A stretch of DNA of 64,000 nt from Paenibacillus camerounensis (GCF_000723885.1 NZ_CCDG010000038.1:24715-88714); one strand, 5' to 3'; counted from the first letter of the stretch, positions 51,922 through 60,222 are shown. Program-made: numbers and translations. The notes: generated by a model not told the origin, from the letters alone.

Positions 51922-53913
51922 TTATTGCCCCAGCGCAGCCGCAGCGGCATCCTCACCGCCCAGACGTCCGGAGGTGAACGAGTAGCCGAGTCCGACACCG
52001 TTGCCGACGTAGGTATCATTGTACATTACGCCTTCGGACTCAAGGCCCACTGCGTACAGCCCCTTGACCGGCACACGCTTGTCGTTCAGTACCTGGAATT
52101 TCGTGTTGACGATTAGGCCGCCTACTGATCCAAGGTTGTTGATCTCCGCAATTACTGCATAGTAAGGTCCGCTTTCGCCCATCGGCAGCAGATATTCCTT
52201 AGCTTTGCCAAATTCGCTGTCCACACCGCTTTTCGCTGCCGCTTCATATTTCGTAAAAGCATCCTTGAACACAGCCGCATCCATACCGGCGTTAGCAGCC
52301 AGCTCTTCAATGGTGCTGCCTTTATATCCGTCCCCGTTTGCAGCCATGGAATCAAATACCTTCTCCGCATTCTGCCACGGATTCTCCAGGGTGAACTTGT
52401 CCGCGAAGGCTGCATAGAACTCCGGCGGCATTCCCGGCAGACCCGGTGCTTTTACCCCGTTCATCCCCTTGGATGCAAGTGCATCCAGCTGTGATTTGGA
52501 GATGATAACCAGATGATAGGCCCCGTTAAAAGCGCTCGTATTCGCCGCAGCCACAGCCGTAAGTGTCGCTGCTTCATCTCTGAATCTGGCCCCCGACGGG
52601 CCGACATTCATAAAGGTAGGCAGATAGGTCGTCATCAGCGGATAGCTGGCCTCGAACGGCTCATACTCCGCCTTCAGCTTCTCTGTAGCTCTGGCCAAAG
52701 TCTGGTGCAGCATTTGTCCGCCGAAATTATCCGGCACCTTGGCTCCGGCTTCCCAGGCCATCTTCAGGCCTTCCCCGATATTCTGGCCGAGTCCGCCGTT
52801 AACCCCTTCAAATCCGAAAGCTTCCTTTACCATTTCTGCGTTGGCGGCGTAACCGCCGGTTGCCATCACAATGCTTTTACCCGTAATCTCCAGGGTCGTG
52901 CCGTCAGCCTTCTCAGCTATTACTCCGGTTACTTCACCGCCTGCACCTGTAATCAGCTTCTTGGCTGTGGTCTCTGTAAGGATCTGGCCGCCGCCCTTTT
53001 CTACTGATTCAGCCAGCATAGCCCGCAGCAGCTCCTGGCGTGTCTCATAAGCCGGAAGCATATGCAGCTGTTCACCGCCGAAGTTGATAAAGGTTGTAGA
53101 ATAGCCTTTTCCGGTCAGCCAGTCGTAGGTTTCCCCTGACTTGGTTACATATTGGCGGATCGCCGCCGCATCCACCCGCCAGTGATTATTGACAATCCAG
53201 TCGGAGATCTCCTTCTCCACGTTCACCTTAAGCCCGCTGCTGACTGCAGCTGAGGAATTGTAGAATTTCCCCGCCCACGACAGGTTACTCGCTCCGCCGA
53301 TGGTCGCTGTCTTCTCGATAAGAATGACCTTGGCACCTGTATCCGCAGCCGATACCGCCGCTGATACACCGGATGCGCCTGCGCCTACCACTACTACGTC
53401 TGCCGACAGCTGCTCTGTTTTGCCAGCGCCTGCCTTGGCGACTTCTCTGGATTTGAAGGCTGCAACGTCTCCGCCCGCCTGGTTAAGGGCATCCTCTACA
53501 GCTGCCAGAATGGCATTGCTGGACTCGGAAGCACCGCTGACCGCATCTACCTTCAGCGTCTGGCCCGTGATGATCTGCTCTCTGATCTTGTCAATGGCCT
53601 CTACGCCGATTCCGGCGGTTTCAGTCTGGCTGAGGACCTTAATGTCCGTAATAGTCTGTTTGTCGTCCAGTGTAACTTCGACCTGGATTGTGCCGTCTTT
53701 GCCGTCGGCCTCCGCTTTGTAGGTTCCTGCTTTAAAGGAAGCCGGAACCCCGCTGTCGTCTGCCGCCTGCTGCGTAGCCTCGGGTGAGGCCGCCGGCTGC
53801 TCTGTTGCCTCCGGGTCCGCGGAGTTGTTACTGCTGCACCCGCCAATGACGGCAAGGAGCATAATCAGACTAATGGATACCCTAAACATTCTTGTTAAGC
53901 CTCTCTTACGCAC
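51922..53913 (-). CDS. Exported lipoprotein flavoprotein: FMN-binding domain plus fumarate/urocanate reductase-like FAD domain
   Basis: A 663-residue reductase-like protein. The N-terminus MRKRGLTRMFRVS plus a hydrophobic stretch and lipobox VIGGC marks a surface lipoprotein. Residues about 55-150 are an FMN-binding domain with DAVSGASESSNAI, the site where ApbE attaches FMN (Ser instead of the usual Thr). From about 165 is the FAD-binding fold (VVVVGAGASGVSAAVSAA, EKTATIGGAS) and the C-terminal GLYAVGLESEGVM. Such flavinylated proteins reduce fumarate, urocanate or similar acceptors outside the cell. I chose GTG 53913 behind AGGGGGAAC; ATG 53889 is an alternative. A MerR-type promoter lies upstream. 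Confidence 0.85.
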   Translation of the reverse strand: MRKRGLTRMFRVSISLIMLLAVIGGCSSNNSADPEATEQPAASPEATQQAADDSGVPASFKAGTYKAEADGKDGTIQVEVTLDDKQTITDIKVLSQTETAGIGVEAIDKIREQIITGQTLKVDAVSGASESSNAILAAVEDALNQAGGDVAAFKSREVAKAGAGKTEQLSADVVVVGAGASGVSAAVSAADTGAKVILIEKTATIGGASNLSWAGKFYNSSAAVSSGLKVNVEKEISDWIVNNHWRVDAAAIRQYVTKSGETYDWLTGKGYSTTFINFGGEQLHMLPAYETRQELLRAMLAESVEKGGGQILTETTAKKLITGAGGEVTGVIAEKADGTTLEITGKSIVMATGGYAANAEMVKEAFGFEGVNGGLGQNIGEGLKMAWEAGAKVPDNFGGQMLHQTLARATEKLKAEYEPFEASYPLMTTYLPTFMNVGPSGARFRDEAATLTAVAAANTSAFNGAYHLVIISKSQLDALASKGMNGVKAPGLPGMPPEFYAAFADKFTLENPWQNAEKVFDSMAANGDGYKGSTIEELAANAGMDAAVFKDAFTKYEAAAKSGVDSEFGKAKEYLLPMGESGPYYAVIAEINNLGSVGGLIVNTKFQVLNDKRVPVKGLYAVGLESEGVMYNDTYVGNGVGLGYSFTSGRLGGEDAAAAALGQ

Positions 53914-53990
53914 TTTCTTGTTCCCCCTGTCGGTTAACGGCAGTCCGTCTCCTCTCTGCTGAGCTGCGGCTGCCTGATCTTGATGCCCTG

Positions 53991-54021
53991 AGTCTAAACC
54001 TTGGTGCAGCACCAAGGTCAA
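53991..54021 (-). promoter_or_regulatory. MerR-type promoter/operator of the flavoprotein gene
   Basis: On the minus strand TTGACC (54021-54016) and TAGACT (53996-53991) are separated by 19 bases, the overlong spacing typical of MerR-activated promoters. The spacer and -35 contain the perfect dyad ACCTTGGTGC-T-GCACCAAGGT (54018-53998). The gene immediately upstream encodes a MerR-family regulator. Confidence 0.85.
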
Positions 54022-54043
54022 TGAATTAATTGTGAATTTTTTC

Positions 54044-54853
54044 TCAAACTATAGGGATATTGATTTCCAGATATGTCTTGTTCTCATCCCGCAGCCGCTC
54101 TGTGAATAATATCTTGCCGAATATATCACCGCTCACGGTGCAGCCCTGCTCATCTGCATAGTCCAGCATGAACTGGAACGTCTTATGTTCAAGGTAATCT
54201 TCATATGAGGTTAGGATTACAGATGAGATGCAGGTATACGGCGGAATGTACTGCATGCTGCCGTTGATGCTTACACCGAGCTTTTGCTGATCCTCTTCAA
54301 GCAGTGCCAGCCCCCAGCTGTAATCAAGCTCCCCGCCCCAGCTGATGCTCTGTGCGTCTCCGGTGCGGAAGGAGTAGAAGGTGAACGGCAGCAGATCCAT
54401 CCAGGCCTGTACCGTCTGTTTCAGATCTTCCTTTTGCAGCAGCTGATTCTTGTCCGTCTGCTCAATCCGGTACATGCCCGGCATCTGCCGGATCCGGCAG
54501 GTGTAGAGTGCAGCCTCCAGCCCTGTGAGCCCGTTATGGATGGCATTGATCTTGTCCAGCAGCATCGTGCTCCGCCGGATCTCTTCCTCCAGCTGCAGCT
54601 GCGCGGCGTAGATGGAATCCACCACCCGCTCCGCCGGCGCCCCGTTAATCAGCTCAGCCACATTATGCAGCGGAATCTGCATGCTCCGGTACCAGCGGCT
54701 CGACAGCAGATTCCGCGCATCCAGGTCATTGAAATAACGGTAATTGTTACGGCAGTCCTTCTCCGGCCTGACAATATCATGCTTCTCATATAAACGCAGC
54801 GTATCCGCTGTTATGCCCAGTATGGATGCGAACTCTCCGATCGAATATTTCAT
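54044..54853 (-). CDS. MerR-family regulator with C-terminal effector domain
   Basis: A 269-residue regulator. The winged helix-turn-helix is MKYSIGEFASILGITADTLRLYEKHDIVRP with the wing motif NNYRYFNDLD, followed by the dimerising coil (about residues 80-110). The C-terminal 150 residues resemble a GyrI/BmrR-like multidrug-binding domain, with YTCISSVILTSYEDYL. It probably activates the flavoprotein gene directly downstream, whose promoter has the 19-bp spacer and perfect dyad of MerR targets. The inducer cannot be told. Minus strand, ATG behind a G-rich AGCTGGGGGG stretch. Confidence 0.9.
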   Translation of the reverse strand: MKYSIGEFASILGITADTLRLYEKHDIVRPEKDCRNNYRYFNDLDARNLLSSRWYRSMQIPLHNVAELINGAPAERVVDSIYAAQLQLEEEIRRSTMLLDKINAIHNGLTGLEAALYTCRIRQMPGMYRIEQTDKNQLLQKEDLKQTVQAWMDLLPFTFYSFRTGDAQSISWGGELDYSWGLALLEEDQQKLGVSINGSMQYIPPYTCISSVILTSYEDYLEHKTFQFMLDYADEQGCTVSGDIFGKILFTERLRDENKTYLEINIPIV

Positions 54854-54970
54854 AAAAAGCCCCCCAGCTTTGCCGAAATTCTTCTATATTCATATCATTA
54901 ATGATAATTGGTTGGGCTGGGAGGTTTTGTGGTATTTGTCACAATGCTGAAGTTCAGCCGGCTGAACGCA

Positions 54971-54999
54971 AAGAAGCAGCCCTGCCCGGGCCGCTTCTT
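54971..54999 (-). terminator. Hairpin downstream of the DUF1905 gene
   Basis: AAGAAGC and GCTTCTT pair around a GC-rich inner region (AGCCCTGCCCGGGCC), past the stop codon on the minus strand. Tail is weakly T-rich. Confidence 0.5.
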
Positions 55000-55028
55000 A
55001 TCAATAATGTATTGTTATGTTGATTCCT

Positions 55029-55478
55029 TTACTGGTTGCTTCCTTCACTTAGCGTCTGAACGGCCTTCGTGATGCGCCGCTGCCGGGTCTCCGCAGTCTT
55101 GGCATCCTCAATGGACAGTACAAACCGCCGCTTGCCGCTGTAAGATAATCCGTCAAAAAACCTCCGGGCCCCAGGCTCAAGGTCAAGCGCTTCAGCAAAA
55201 TCCTGTGGTACACTCACCTCTCTCGGCTCGTTGTCGTGCACAAGCTCAACCTCAATTTCATCACCGGCGCTGACACCAGCCCCTTTCCGGTTCTCTGCAC
55301 TGAGCGGGAGCATAAACTGTCCGCCCATTACCGCTACAGTACTGGCATACGTATAACCGTTAACCGTTACTTTGACTGCCGGCTTCTTACCTTGCCCCAA
55401 GCTCTCAATGACTTCATCCGGCACGGGAATTCCCGTAGCGGTTTTGCCTCCCAGTATTACTGTTGTCCGGAATTTCAT
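55029..55478 (-). CDS. DUF1905 / YdeI-type (OmdA) protein
   Basis: A 149-residue protein. Residues 1-85 are a DUF1905 beta-barrel (KFRTTVILGGKTATGIPVPDEV, MLPLSAENRKGAGVSAGDEI), and about 90-149 a YdeI/OmdA helical tail recognised by VPQDFAEALDLEPGARRFFDGLS and the SGKRRFV..IEDAKT..TRQRRI pattern. Such proteins are widespread and are sometimes linked to antimicrobial-peptide sensitivity, but no biochemical activity is established. Divergent from the UvrC-like gene. Confidence 0.9.
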   Translation of the reverse strand: MKFRTTVILGGKTATGIPVPDEVIESLGQGKKPAVKVTVNGYTYASTVAVMGGQFMLPLSAENRKGAGVSAGDEIEVELVHDNEPREVSVPQDFAEALDLEPGARRFFDGLSYSGKRRFVLSIEDAKTAETRQRRITKAVQTLSEGSNQ

Positions 55479-55620
55479 CTGAATCCTCCAGTCCGCTTAC
55501 GATTGCGAAGATTACTCCCATTGTAGAGCTGCGGCATGTACTTTTCCAGTCGCCTGATACTACAACTCTCGTATATACTTAAAGCTACCAATCTATGCTA
55601 TAAGCAGAGGTGACTCCTCT

Positions 55621-56946
55621 ATGAATCTCACTGAAAAAGTACACAGCCTCCCCTTATCGCCCGGCGTCTACCTGATGAAGGACAGCCTCGGCCACATTAT
55701 CTATGTCGGTAAGGCCAAACGGCTGCGCAAACGGGTGCAGTCCTATTTTTACAATAATAAAGGCCATTCCCCCAAGGTCGTTCAGCTCGTCCGCCAAATC
55801 AGGGATCTGGAGTACCGGCTGACTGATACAGAATTTGAGGCCTTTATGCTGGAATGCCAGCTCATCAAAGAAATCAAGCCGATGTATAACCGCAAAATGA
55901 AAAATCCGCTCGCTTACAGCTATATTTCTGTCCGTGAAGATAAGGGACGCCGCCAGCTTGAAGTCAGCTACGATCCCGGCCCGCCCGGCAGCAAGCTGTC
56001 CTTTGGCCCTTATACGAGCAGAAGCACCGTAGAGCGTGCCCTTCAGGGCATTAAGGAGAGCCAGCGGATACTTTGCAGCAGTCCGAATGCCCGGGGCTCC
56101 CTCTGCCTCAACCATTCGCTTGGGCTCTGTATCGGCATGTGCGGCGGCGGTGCGGCGCTTGAAGCCTATAATGTTATTATGGACCGGATTATCGCCCTTT
56201 TAGACGGCAGCGACACCGGTATTCTCAGTGATCTGGAGCAGCGCATGGCGAAGGCGGCAGAACGGTTTGACTTTGAAGCAGCAGCCAAATACCGCGATTA
56301 TGCCGGAGCCGTCCAGGCGCTGCTGCAAAAGGAAAAGGTCTCGCGGTTCACCGGCGAGAACAATAATATCGCTGTGCTGGAGCCGATGGACGGGGACAGC
56401 ATTAAGCTGATTCTGATCAAGGGCGCACAGATTATATACCGTGATACGCTACATTCTCAGCAGCTGGACCGGGCGCAGCTGCAGGCTGCGGTATATGGGG
56501 CGATTCGGGTGCAGTTTGCTGCTGCGGGTGCTGCGGGTACGGGTGCAGGCGCAAGTGCAGGTGCAGGTGCAAGTGCAGGTGCAAGTGCAATCAGCCGCCA
56601 CACAATTGATGAGGCGCAAATTATCTACAGCTACCTCAAAAGCAGCTCCGGCAGCTACCTGATTATCCCGCCGGAATGGCTGGGATCTCCGCCACCTCCC
56701 CTGCTGGAAGACGCAGTTGACAAGCTGCTGGCCGGCTGTCTTGAGAGGCAGGCGGATGCTGAACTGCGGGAGGTCGCGGAATTGCCGGAGGACGCGGAGA
56801 CGCAGGAGGATGCAGAGACGCTGGAGGATGCGGAGACGCTGGAGGATGCGGAGACGCTGGAGGATGCGGAGACGCTGGAGGATGCGGAGACGCTGGAGGA
56901 TGCGGAGATGCTGGAGGATGCGGAGACGCAAGAGGATGCGGAGTAA
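55621..56946 (+). CDS. Truncated UvrC-like GIY-YIG/UVR protein with low-complexity tail
   Basis: A 441-residue protein matching the first half of UvrC. Residues 8-90 are a GIY-YIG nuclease (PGVYLMKDSLGHIIYVGKAK), about 150-180 a Cys cluster (ILCSSPNARGSLCLNHSLG, LCIGMC) as in UvrC's cofactor region, and about 205-240 a UVR motif (FDFEAAAKYRDYAGAVQALL). The C-terminal RNase H-like nuclease and HhH of UvrC are missing. Two simple insertions stand out: Ala/Gly/Ser repeats (about 300-323) and a C-terminal run of eight EDAETL-type hexapeptides. ATG follows AGAGGTGACTCCTCT. A DNA-incision helper is likely; whether it works is open. Confidence 0.82.
   Translation: MNLTEKVHSLPLSPGVYLMKDSLGHIIYVGKAKRLRKRVQSYFYNNKGHSPKVVQLVRQIRDLEYRLTDTEFEAFMLECQLIKEIKPMYNRKMKNPLAYSYISVREDKGRRQLEVSYDPGPPGSKLSFGPYTSRSTVERALQGIKESQRILCSSPNARGSLCLNHSLGLCIGMCGGGAALEAYNVIMDRIIALLDGSDTGILSDLEQRMAKAAERFDFEAAAKYRDYAGAVQALLQKEKVSRFTGENNNIAVLEPMDGDSIKLILIKGAQIIYRDTLHSQQLDRAQLQAAVYGAIRVQFAAAGAAGTGAGASAGAGASAGASAISRHTIDEAQIIYSYLKSSSGSYLIIPPEWLGSPPPPLLEDAVDKLLAGCLERQADAELREVAELPEDAETQEDAETLEDAETLEDAETLEDAETLEDAETLEDAEMLEDAETQEDAE
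56518..56590 (+). repeat. GCAGGTGCAAGT-type simple repeat inside the UvrC-like gene
   Basis: Alternating GGTGCA and AGTGCA hexamers encode an AGAS run between conserved sequence, at a point where UvrC proteins have no such insert. It keeps the reading frame. Confidence 0.8.
56788..56943 (+). repeat. 18-bp tandem repeat encoding EDAETL hexapeptides
   Basis: Eight and two-thirds copies of GAGGATGCGGAGACGCTG fill the 3' end of the UvrC-like gene up to its stop codon. The units differ only at a few positions (CAG for CTG in the first and last, ATG once), which suggests recent expansion. Confidence 0.92.
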
Positions 56947-57008
56947 CCAGCTCGTTTCTTCATGCTGCTATACACCGGGAGCGGGCGCAGGCACATAATG
57001 GGTGACTA

Positions 57009-57195
57009 TTAGGTGGATTTTCGCCACTTAAATCCTTGCAAAGTTCTGCAACCGGGCGATTAGATGGAAAATCGCCATCTAAATACCCCCATTTTCCCGC
57101 ACATGTAGGATATCGGCTGAAACAGATGGAGATATTCCACTTAATGCTTACAAAACCAGAAAAATGAACAAAATAGGTGGCGTTTATCCCACTAA
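57009..57195. repeat. Four palindromic repeats, TTAGRTGG-N7-CCAYYTAA type
   Basis: The gap 56947-57587 has no convincing gene but holds four similar hairpins: 57009-57031 (TTAGGTGG/CCACTTAA), 57060-57082 (TTAGATGG/CCATCTAA, perfect), 57123-57144 (CAGATGG/CCACTTAA) and 57174-57195 (TAGGTGG/CCACTAA). Starts are spaced 51, 63 and 51 bases. Arms covary (GGTGG with CCAC, GATGG with CCATC), which points to selection for pairing or to a mobile repeat family. Confidence 0.82.
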
Positions 57196-57456
57196 TTGTG
57201 CCTGCCAAGCCTTTGCCTTGGGGCACAGGATTTTTCCTATACTCCTGCGTCCATCGCGGCTGATTCAACTGCTTAACTGGACTTCTCCCCGTATCCCCTG
57301 CGGTCATAGTAACGTTATGCTACTTGGCTAAGATCCCCATCTAGCTGCCTCTGCCTGCAGTCAGAGTGCCGGGTTTTCAGCCGCTAAATGCGATTTATCC
57401 CTCTTCCTTGCGGCTAGCCCTCGCTGCGGCTCCATGTTCCCCCCAACTGATACACA

Positions 57457-57500
57457 ACAAAAAAGGCTGCCCCGGTTCATTAACCGGAGGGCAGCCTTTT
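57457..57500 (-). terminator. Terminator of the QorB-like gene
   Basis: AAAAGGCTGCCC (57461-57472) pairs perfectly with GGGCAGCCTTTT (57489-57500), with an inner GGTT/AACC stem; T-rich on both strands. It lies about 90 bases beyond the minus-strand stop. Confidence 0.88.
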
Positions 57501-57587
57501 GGCTATATGGCTTTATATTCATGCTTCCATTCTCAGCATCTTGGCTATGCTGAGCCGGCGCAGGCTTCCTCGGGCACTTCCGCCCTT

Positions 57588-58454
57588 TTACGCCTGTGCG
57601 CCGCTTAGCAGCGCGCTAACACCCTCGCTGAGCGGGGTCTGCGGACGCTGCAGCAGCTTCTCCAGGTCGCCGCTCTCAATATCAAGCGCGCCTTCACGGA
57701 TTGCCGCCTGGATGGCCACCACAATCGGCAGCGCTGCTTCCGGAACGCCTGCGCTGGCCATAACGCTTGAGTAAGTGGCATCATCCACCTGCTGCACCGG
57801 TACTTCCTTGCCAAGTGCGCCGCTGACAACTGCGGCCAGCTCCGATTGGGTAAGCGGCTTGCCGGATAGCTCATAGACCGCATTCTCATGGCCTTCACCG
57901 GTCAGGACAGCAGCAGCAGCCTCGGCATAATCGCGTCGGGTTGCCCAGCCCACTTTGCCTTCGCCGGCAGAAGTCAGCCAAGGCGCACCGGCCACTGCGG
58001 CCTGAATGGAGCCTGCTTCGTTCTCAAGATACCAGTTGTTGCGCAGGAAGGCATATGGAATACCGGATTCACGGATGAACTCCTCAGTTGCCCGGTGCAC
58101 CGGTGCGAGGAAGAGGGAGCTTGCATCTGCATGTCCCACGCTGGTGTAAGCAATGAAGCCTATTCCTGCACGCACTGCCGCATCCACCGCCGCCTTATGC
58201 TGGCGGATACGTGTATCATTGTCACCGTCTGCCGAGACAATCAGCAGCCGGTCCACACCGGCAAATGCTGCATCAAGGGTGGCCGGCTGATCGAAATCAC
58301 CATGGCGGACGTCAACGCCCAGCCCCCGCAGGCTCTCTGCTTTCTCCGGATTTCTTACGCTGGCCACCAGGCTGTCTGCCGGTACCTTCTTCAGCAATGC
58401 CTCTGCTACAATAGATCCAAATTGTCCGGTTGCTCCTGTGAATCCGATCTTCAT
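57588..58454 (-). CDS. NmrA-like NAD(P)H:quinone oxidoreductase (QorB-like)
   Basis: A 288-residue Rossmann protein of the NmrA/QorB (YtfG) type, which reduces quinones with NADPH. GFTGATGQFGSIVAEALL (residues 4-21) is the nucleotide loop, then VRNPEKAESL (Arg for NADP), YTSVGHAD, HRATEEFIRESGIPYAFLRNNWYLEN and the substrate-side GEGKVGWATRRDYAEAA. The ATG at 58454, behind GCGGAGGAATGTAAA, is preferred over one seven codons upstream. Its promoter overlaps a perfect dyad, so it is probably repressed by an HxlR- or MarR-type protein, as is common for QorB, but no such gene adjoins it. Confidence 0.88.
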   Translation of the reverse strand: MKIGFTGATGQFGSIVAEALLKKVPADSLVASVRNPEKAESLRGLGVDVRHGDFDQPATLDAAFAGVDRLLIVSADGDNDTRIRQHKAAVDAAVRAGIGFIAYTSVGHADASSLFLAPVHRATEEFIRESGIPYAFLRNNWYLENEAGSIQAAVAGAPWLTSAGEGKVGWATRRDYAEAAAAVLTGEGHENAVYELSGKPLTQSELAAVVSGALGKEVPVQQVDDATYSSVMASAGVPEAALPIVVAIQAAIREGALDIESGDLEKLLQRPQTPLSEGVSALLSGAQA

Positions 58455-58530
58455 TTTACATTCCTCCGCAATCAAAATTTTATTAGAAATACCGTGTATA
58501 TAGCTTTATTACTGTTTAAATTTCCGTTCT

Positions 58531-58566
58531 TGTAACTATTGTAGTTACATGTATGCCGATTGTCAA
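58531..58566 (-). promoter_or_regulatory. Promoter with overlapping dyad upstream of the QorB-like gene
   Basis: On the minus strand TTGACA (58566-58561), 17 bases, TACAAT (58543-58538): a near-consensus sigma-A promoter. The perfect dyad TGTAACT-N5-AGTTACA (58531-58549) covers the -10 box, the place for a repressor. Confidence 0.85.
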
Positions 58567-58576
58567 CCAGCAACCC

Positions 58577-58601
58577 AAAAAAACGGACTGCAAGCAGTCC
58601 G
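58577..58601 (-). terminator. Terminator-like hairpin just upstream of the QorB-like promoter
   Basis: CGGACTGC (58584-58591) and GCAGTCCG (58594-58601) pair perfectly around AA; the minus strand continues into seven T residues. No minus-strand gene lies upstream, so it would stop antisense transcription from the nudC region before the promoter. Confidence 0.75.
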
Positions 58602-58694
58602 GAGACGCCCCGCAGCCCGAATATTTGTTAGCCTTTCCGCAGGGTGCTATTCTTACAACATGTACTTATACGAAACAAGAAAGGTTCTGCCCTC

Positions 58695-59537
58695 ATGTCT
58701 AAACCTGAAGCATCCATCTATACACGTTACCTTCCGTCTGTTACGCCGGATCCGCAATATACCGGCTCTGCGTACTGGCTGATTACGCATTCCGGTAAGC
58801 TGCTAATATTAGAATCGTCTGAACAGACAGCCCTTCCGCTGCTGCCTTCTCTTGACTCGCTTGATGCTGCGCCTGCCCGGACCCTTTATCTCGGCTCCTT
58901 TGCCGGCATGCCCTGCTTCGCGGCCGAAGTACCGGCTGATACGCCGGAGCCTGCCGGCATGGCCTTCCGCCCTCTGCGCAACTTGTACGATGTGCTCGAC
59001 GAGGATGCATTCCACCTTGCCGGAAGAGCGCTGCAGCTGCTGGCCTGGGATGAGACGCATCAATTCTGCGGCAAATGCGGGACCGCAACTGTTCTATCAG
59101 GAACAGAGCATGCGCGCAGCTGCCCTGCGTGCGGGCAGCTCTTTTATCCGCGGCTGGCTCCGGCAGTTATAACGGCCATCCTGAAGGACGGCCGGATTCT
59201 GCTCGCCCACGCGCCCCATTTCCCGGATAATATGTATGGCCTGATTGCCGGCTTCGTTGAGCCGGGTGAGACGCTGGAGGACTGTGTGGCGCGCGAGATC
59301 AGGGAAGAGGTCGGCATTACGGTCAAGAACATTACTTATTTCGGCAGCCAGCAATGGCCCTTTCCGAATTCGCTGATGGTCGGCTTCCTCGCTGAATACG
59401 AGAGCGGAGAAATCAGCGTGGACGGGATCGAGCTCGATCATGCCGCCTGGTTCTCCCCGGACAGCCTGCCGAACATTCCGCCGCGGGTCAGCATCGCACG
59501 TAAAATCATCGACTGGTATGTGGAGCAGCACAGCTAA
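58695..59537 (+). CDS. nudC: NADH pyrophosphatase / NAD-RNA decapping Nudix hydrolase
   Basis: A 280-residue NudC-type enzyme. An N-terminal domain precedes the zinc ribbon FCGKCG...SCPACGQ (about residues 127-150), then PAVITAILKDGRILLAHAPH, the Nudix box GFVEPGETLEDCVAREIREEVGI (23 residues with Glu ligands; split here: GFVEPGETLE, REIREEVGI) and the NudC-specific SQQWPFPNSLM motif. It hydrolyses NADH and removes NAD caps from RNA. The frame opens at 58644, but the ATG at 58695 starts a normal MSKPEASIYTRYLPS and has AAAGG upstream. Monocistronic. Confidence 0.93.
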   Translation: MSKPEASIYTRYLPSVTPDPQYTGSAYWLITHSGKLLILESSEQTALPLLPSLDSLDAAPARTLYLGSFAGMPCFAAEVPADTPEPAGMAFRPLRNLYDVLDEDAFHLAGRALQLLAWDETHQFCGKCGTATVLSGTEHARSCPACGQLFYPRLAPAVITAILKDGRILLAHAPHFPDNMYGLIAGFVEPGETLEDCVAREIREEVGITVKNITYFGSQQWPFPNSLMVGFLAEYESGEISVDGIELDHAAWFSPDSLPNIPPRVSIARKIIDWYVEQHS

Positions 59538-59572
59538 GTGCTCTGCAGCCTTTACGGCCGGACAAGCCGCCA

Positions 59573-59590
59573 CGGGAGATAATGCTCCCG
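59573..59590. terminator. Short hairpin between nudC and the convergent reductase gene
   Basis: CGGGAG and CTCCCG pair around ATAATG. It may end transcription from either side; no T-tract. Confidence 0.45.
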
Positions 59591-59618
59591 CCCGCAGCGC
59601 CGCACCTTCAGCCTGTTC

Positions 59619-60206
59619 CTACCGGACTGCCGTCTTGAAGTAGCGGTAGACCTGCCCAAGCTTGCGCGCATGCCTGCCGCGCGGACTCTCCATGCCGCCG
59701 AACTCAAAAAACTTCACCTTACGTATGCCGACATAGCCGAACAGCGCCCGCTTCATCAGGATCTTGTGCGCATTGCCCAGCCACAGCAGCGGGTAATGCG
59801 CCGGTCCTTTCATCACCGAAATGCAGACAACCGATTTCCCCTTCAGGAGCCCTTCCGGCAGCATACCGCCCTTATCCTTATAAGCGAAGCCCGAAGCAAA
59901 CATCTGGTCAATATAACCCATAAGCATTGCCGGAGGCCGTCCCCACCAGATCGGATAGACCAGCACAATCCGGTCAGCCCACAGCAGCTGCTCACGGTAT
60001 ACCGCCAGCTTCGGATCGGAATGCATATCCCGCCGGCGTTTATGCTCATTAAAAACCAGCACCGGATCAAAGCCCTCCGCATATAAATCGAGCACTTTTA
60101 TTTCATTCACTGCTGCATTATCCCGGCTTCCCCGCAGGACCTCCTGCAAAAAAGCATAGCTCAGACTCTGATGATTCGGATGTGTATAGATAACCAGTGT
60201 GTTCAT
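59619..60206 (-). CDS. Flavodoxin-fold NAD(P)H oxidoreductase
   Basis: A 195-residue protein of the NQO1/MdaB/YwrO-like flavodoxin-fold family. MNTLVIYTHPNHQSLSYAFL (residues 1-20) binds the FMN/FAD phosphate, LVYPIWWGRPPAMLMGYIDQ (about 82-101) and the GLLKGKSVVCISVMKGPAHY stretch are typical. It should reduce quinones or nitro compounds with NAD(P)H. It is divergent from a MarR-family gene, and paired dyads in the shared 120-bp gap (60223-60236 and 60264-60277) imply direct repression by that protein. ATG follows AAAGAGGTGCTGTA. Confidence 0.9.
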   Translation of the reverse strand: MNTLVIYTHPNHQSLSYAFLQEVLRGSRDNAAVNEIKVLDLYAEGFDPVLVFNEHKRRRDMHSDPKLAVYREQLLWADRIVLVYPIWWGRPPAMLMGYIDQMFASGFAYKDKGGMLPEGLLKGKSVVCISVMKGPAHYPLLWLGNAHKILMKRALFGYVGIRKVKFFEFGGMESPRGRHARKLGQVYRYFKTAVR

Positions 60207-60222
60207 TACAGCACCTCTTTAC

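Noticed and set aside
57009..57195. CRISPR-like repeats
   Set aside because: Repeats are short, imperfect and palindromic with only four copies and varied loops; no cas genes in the window.
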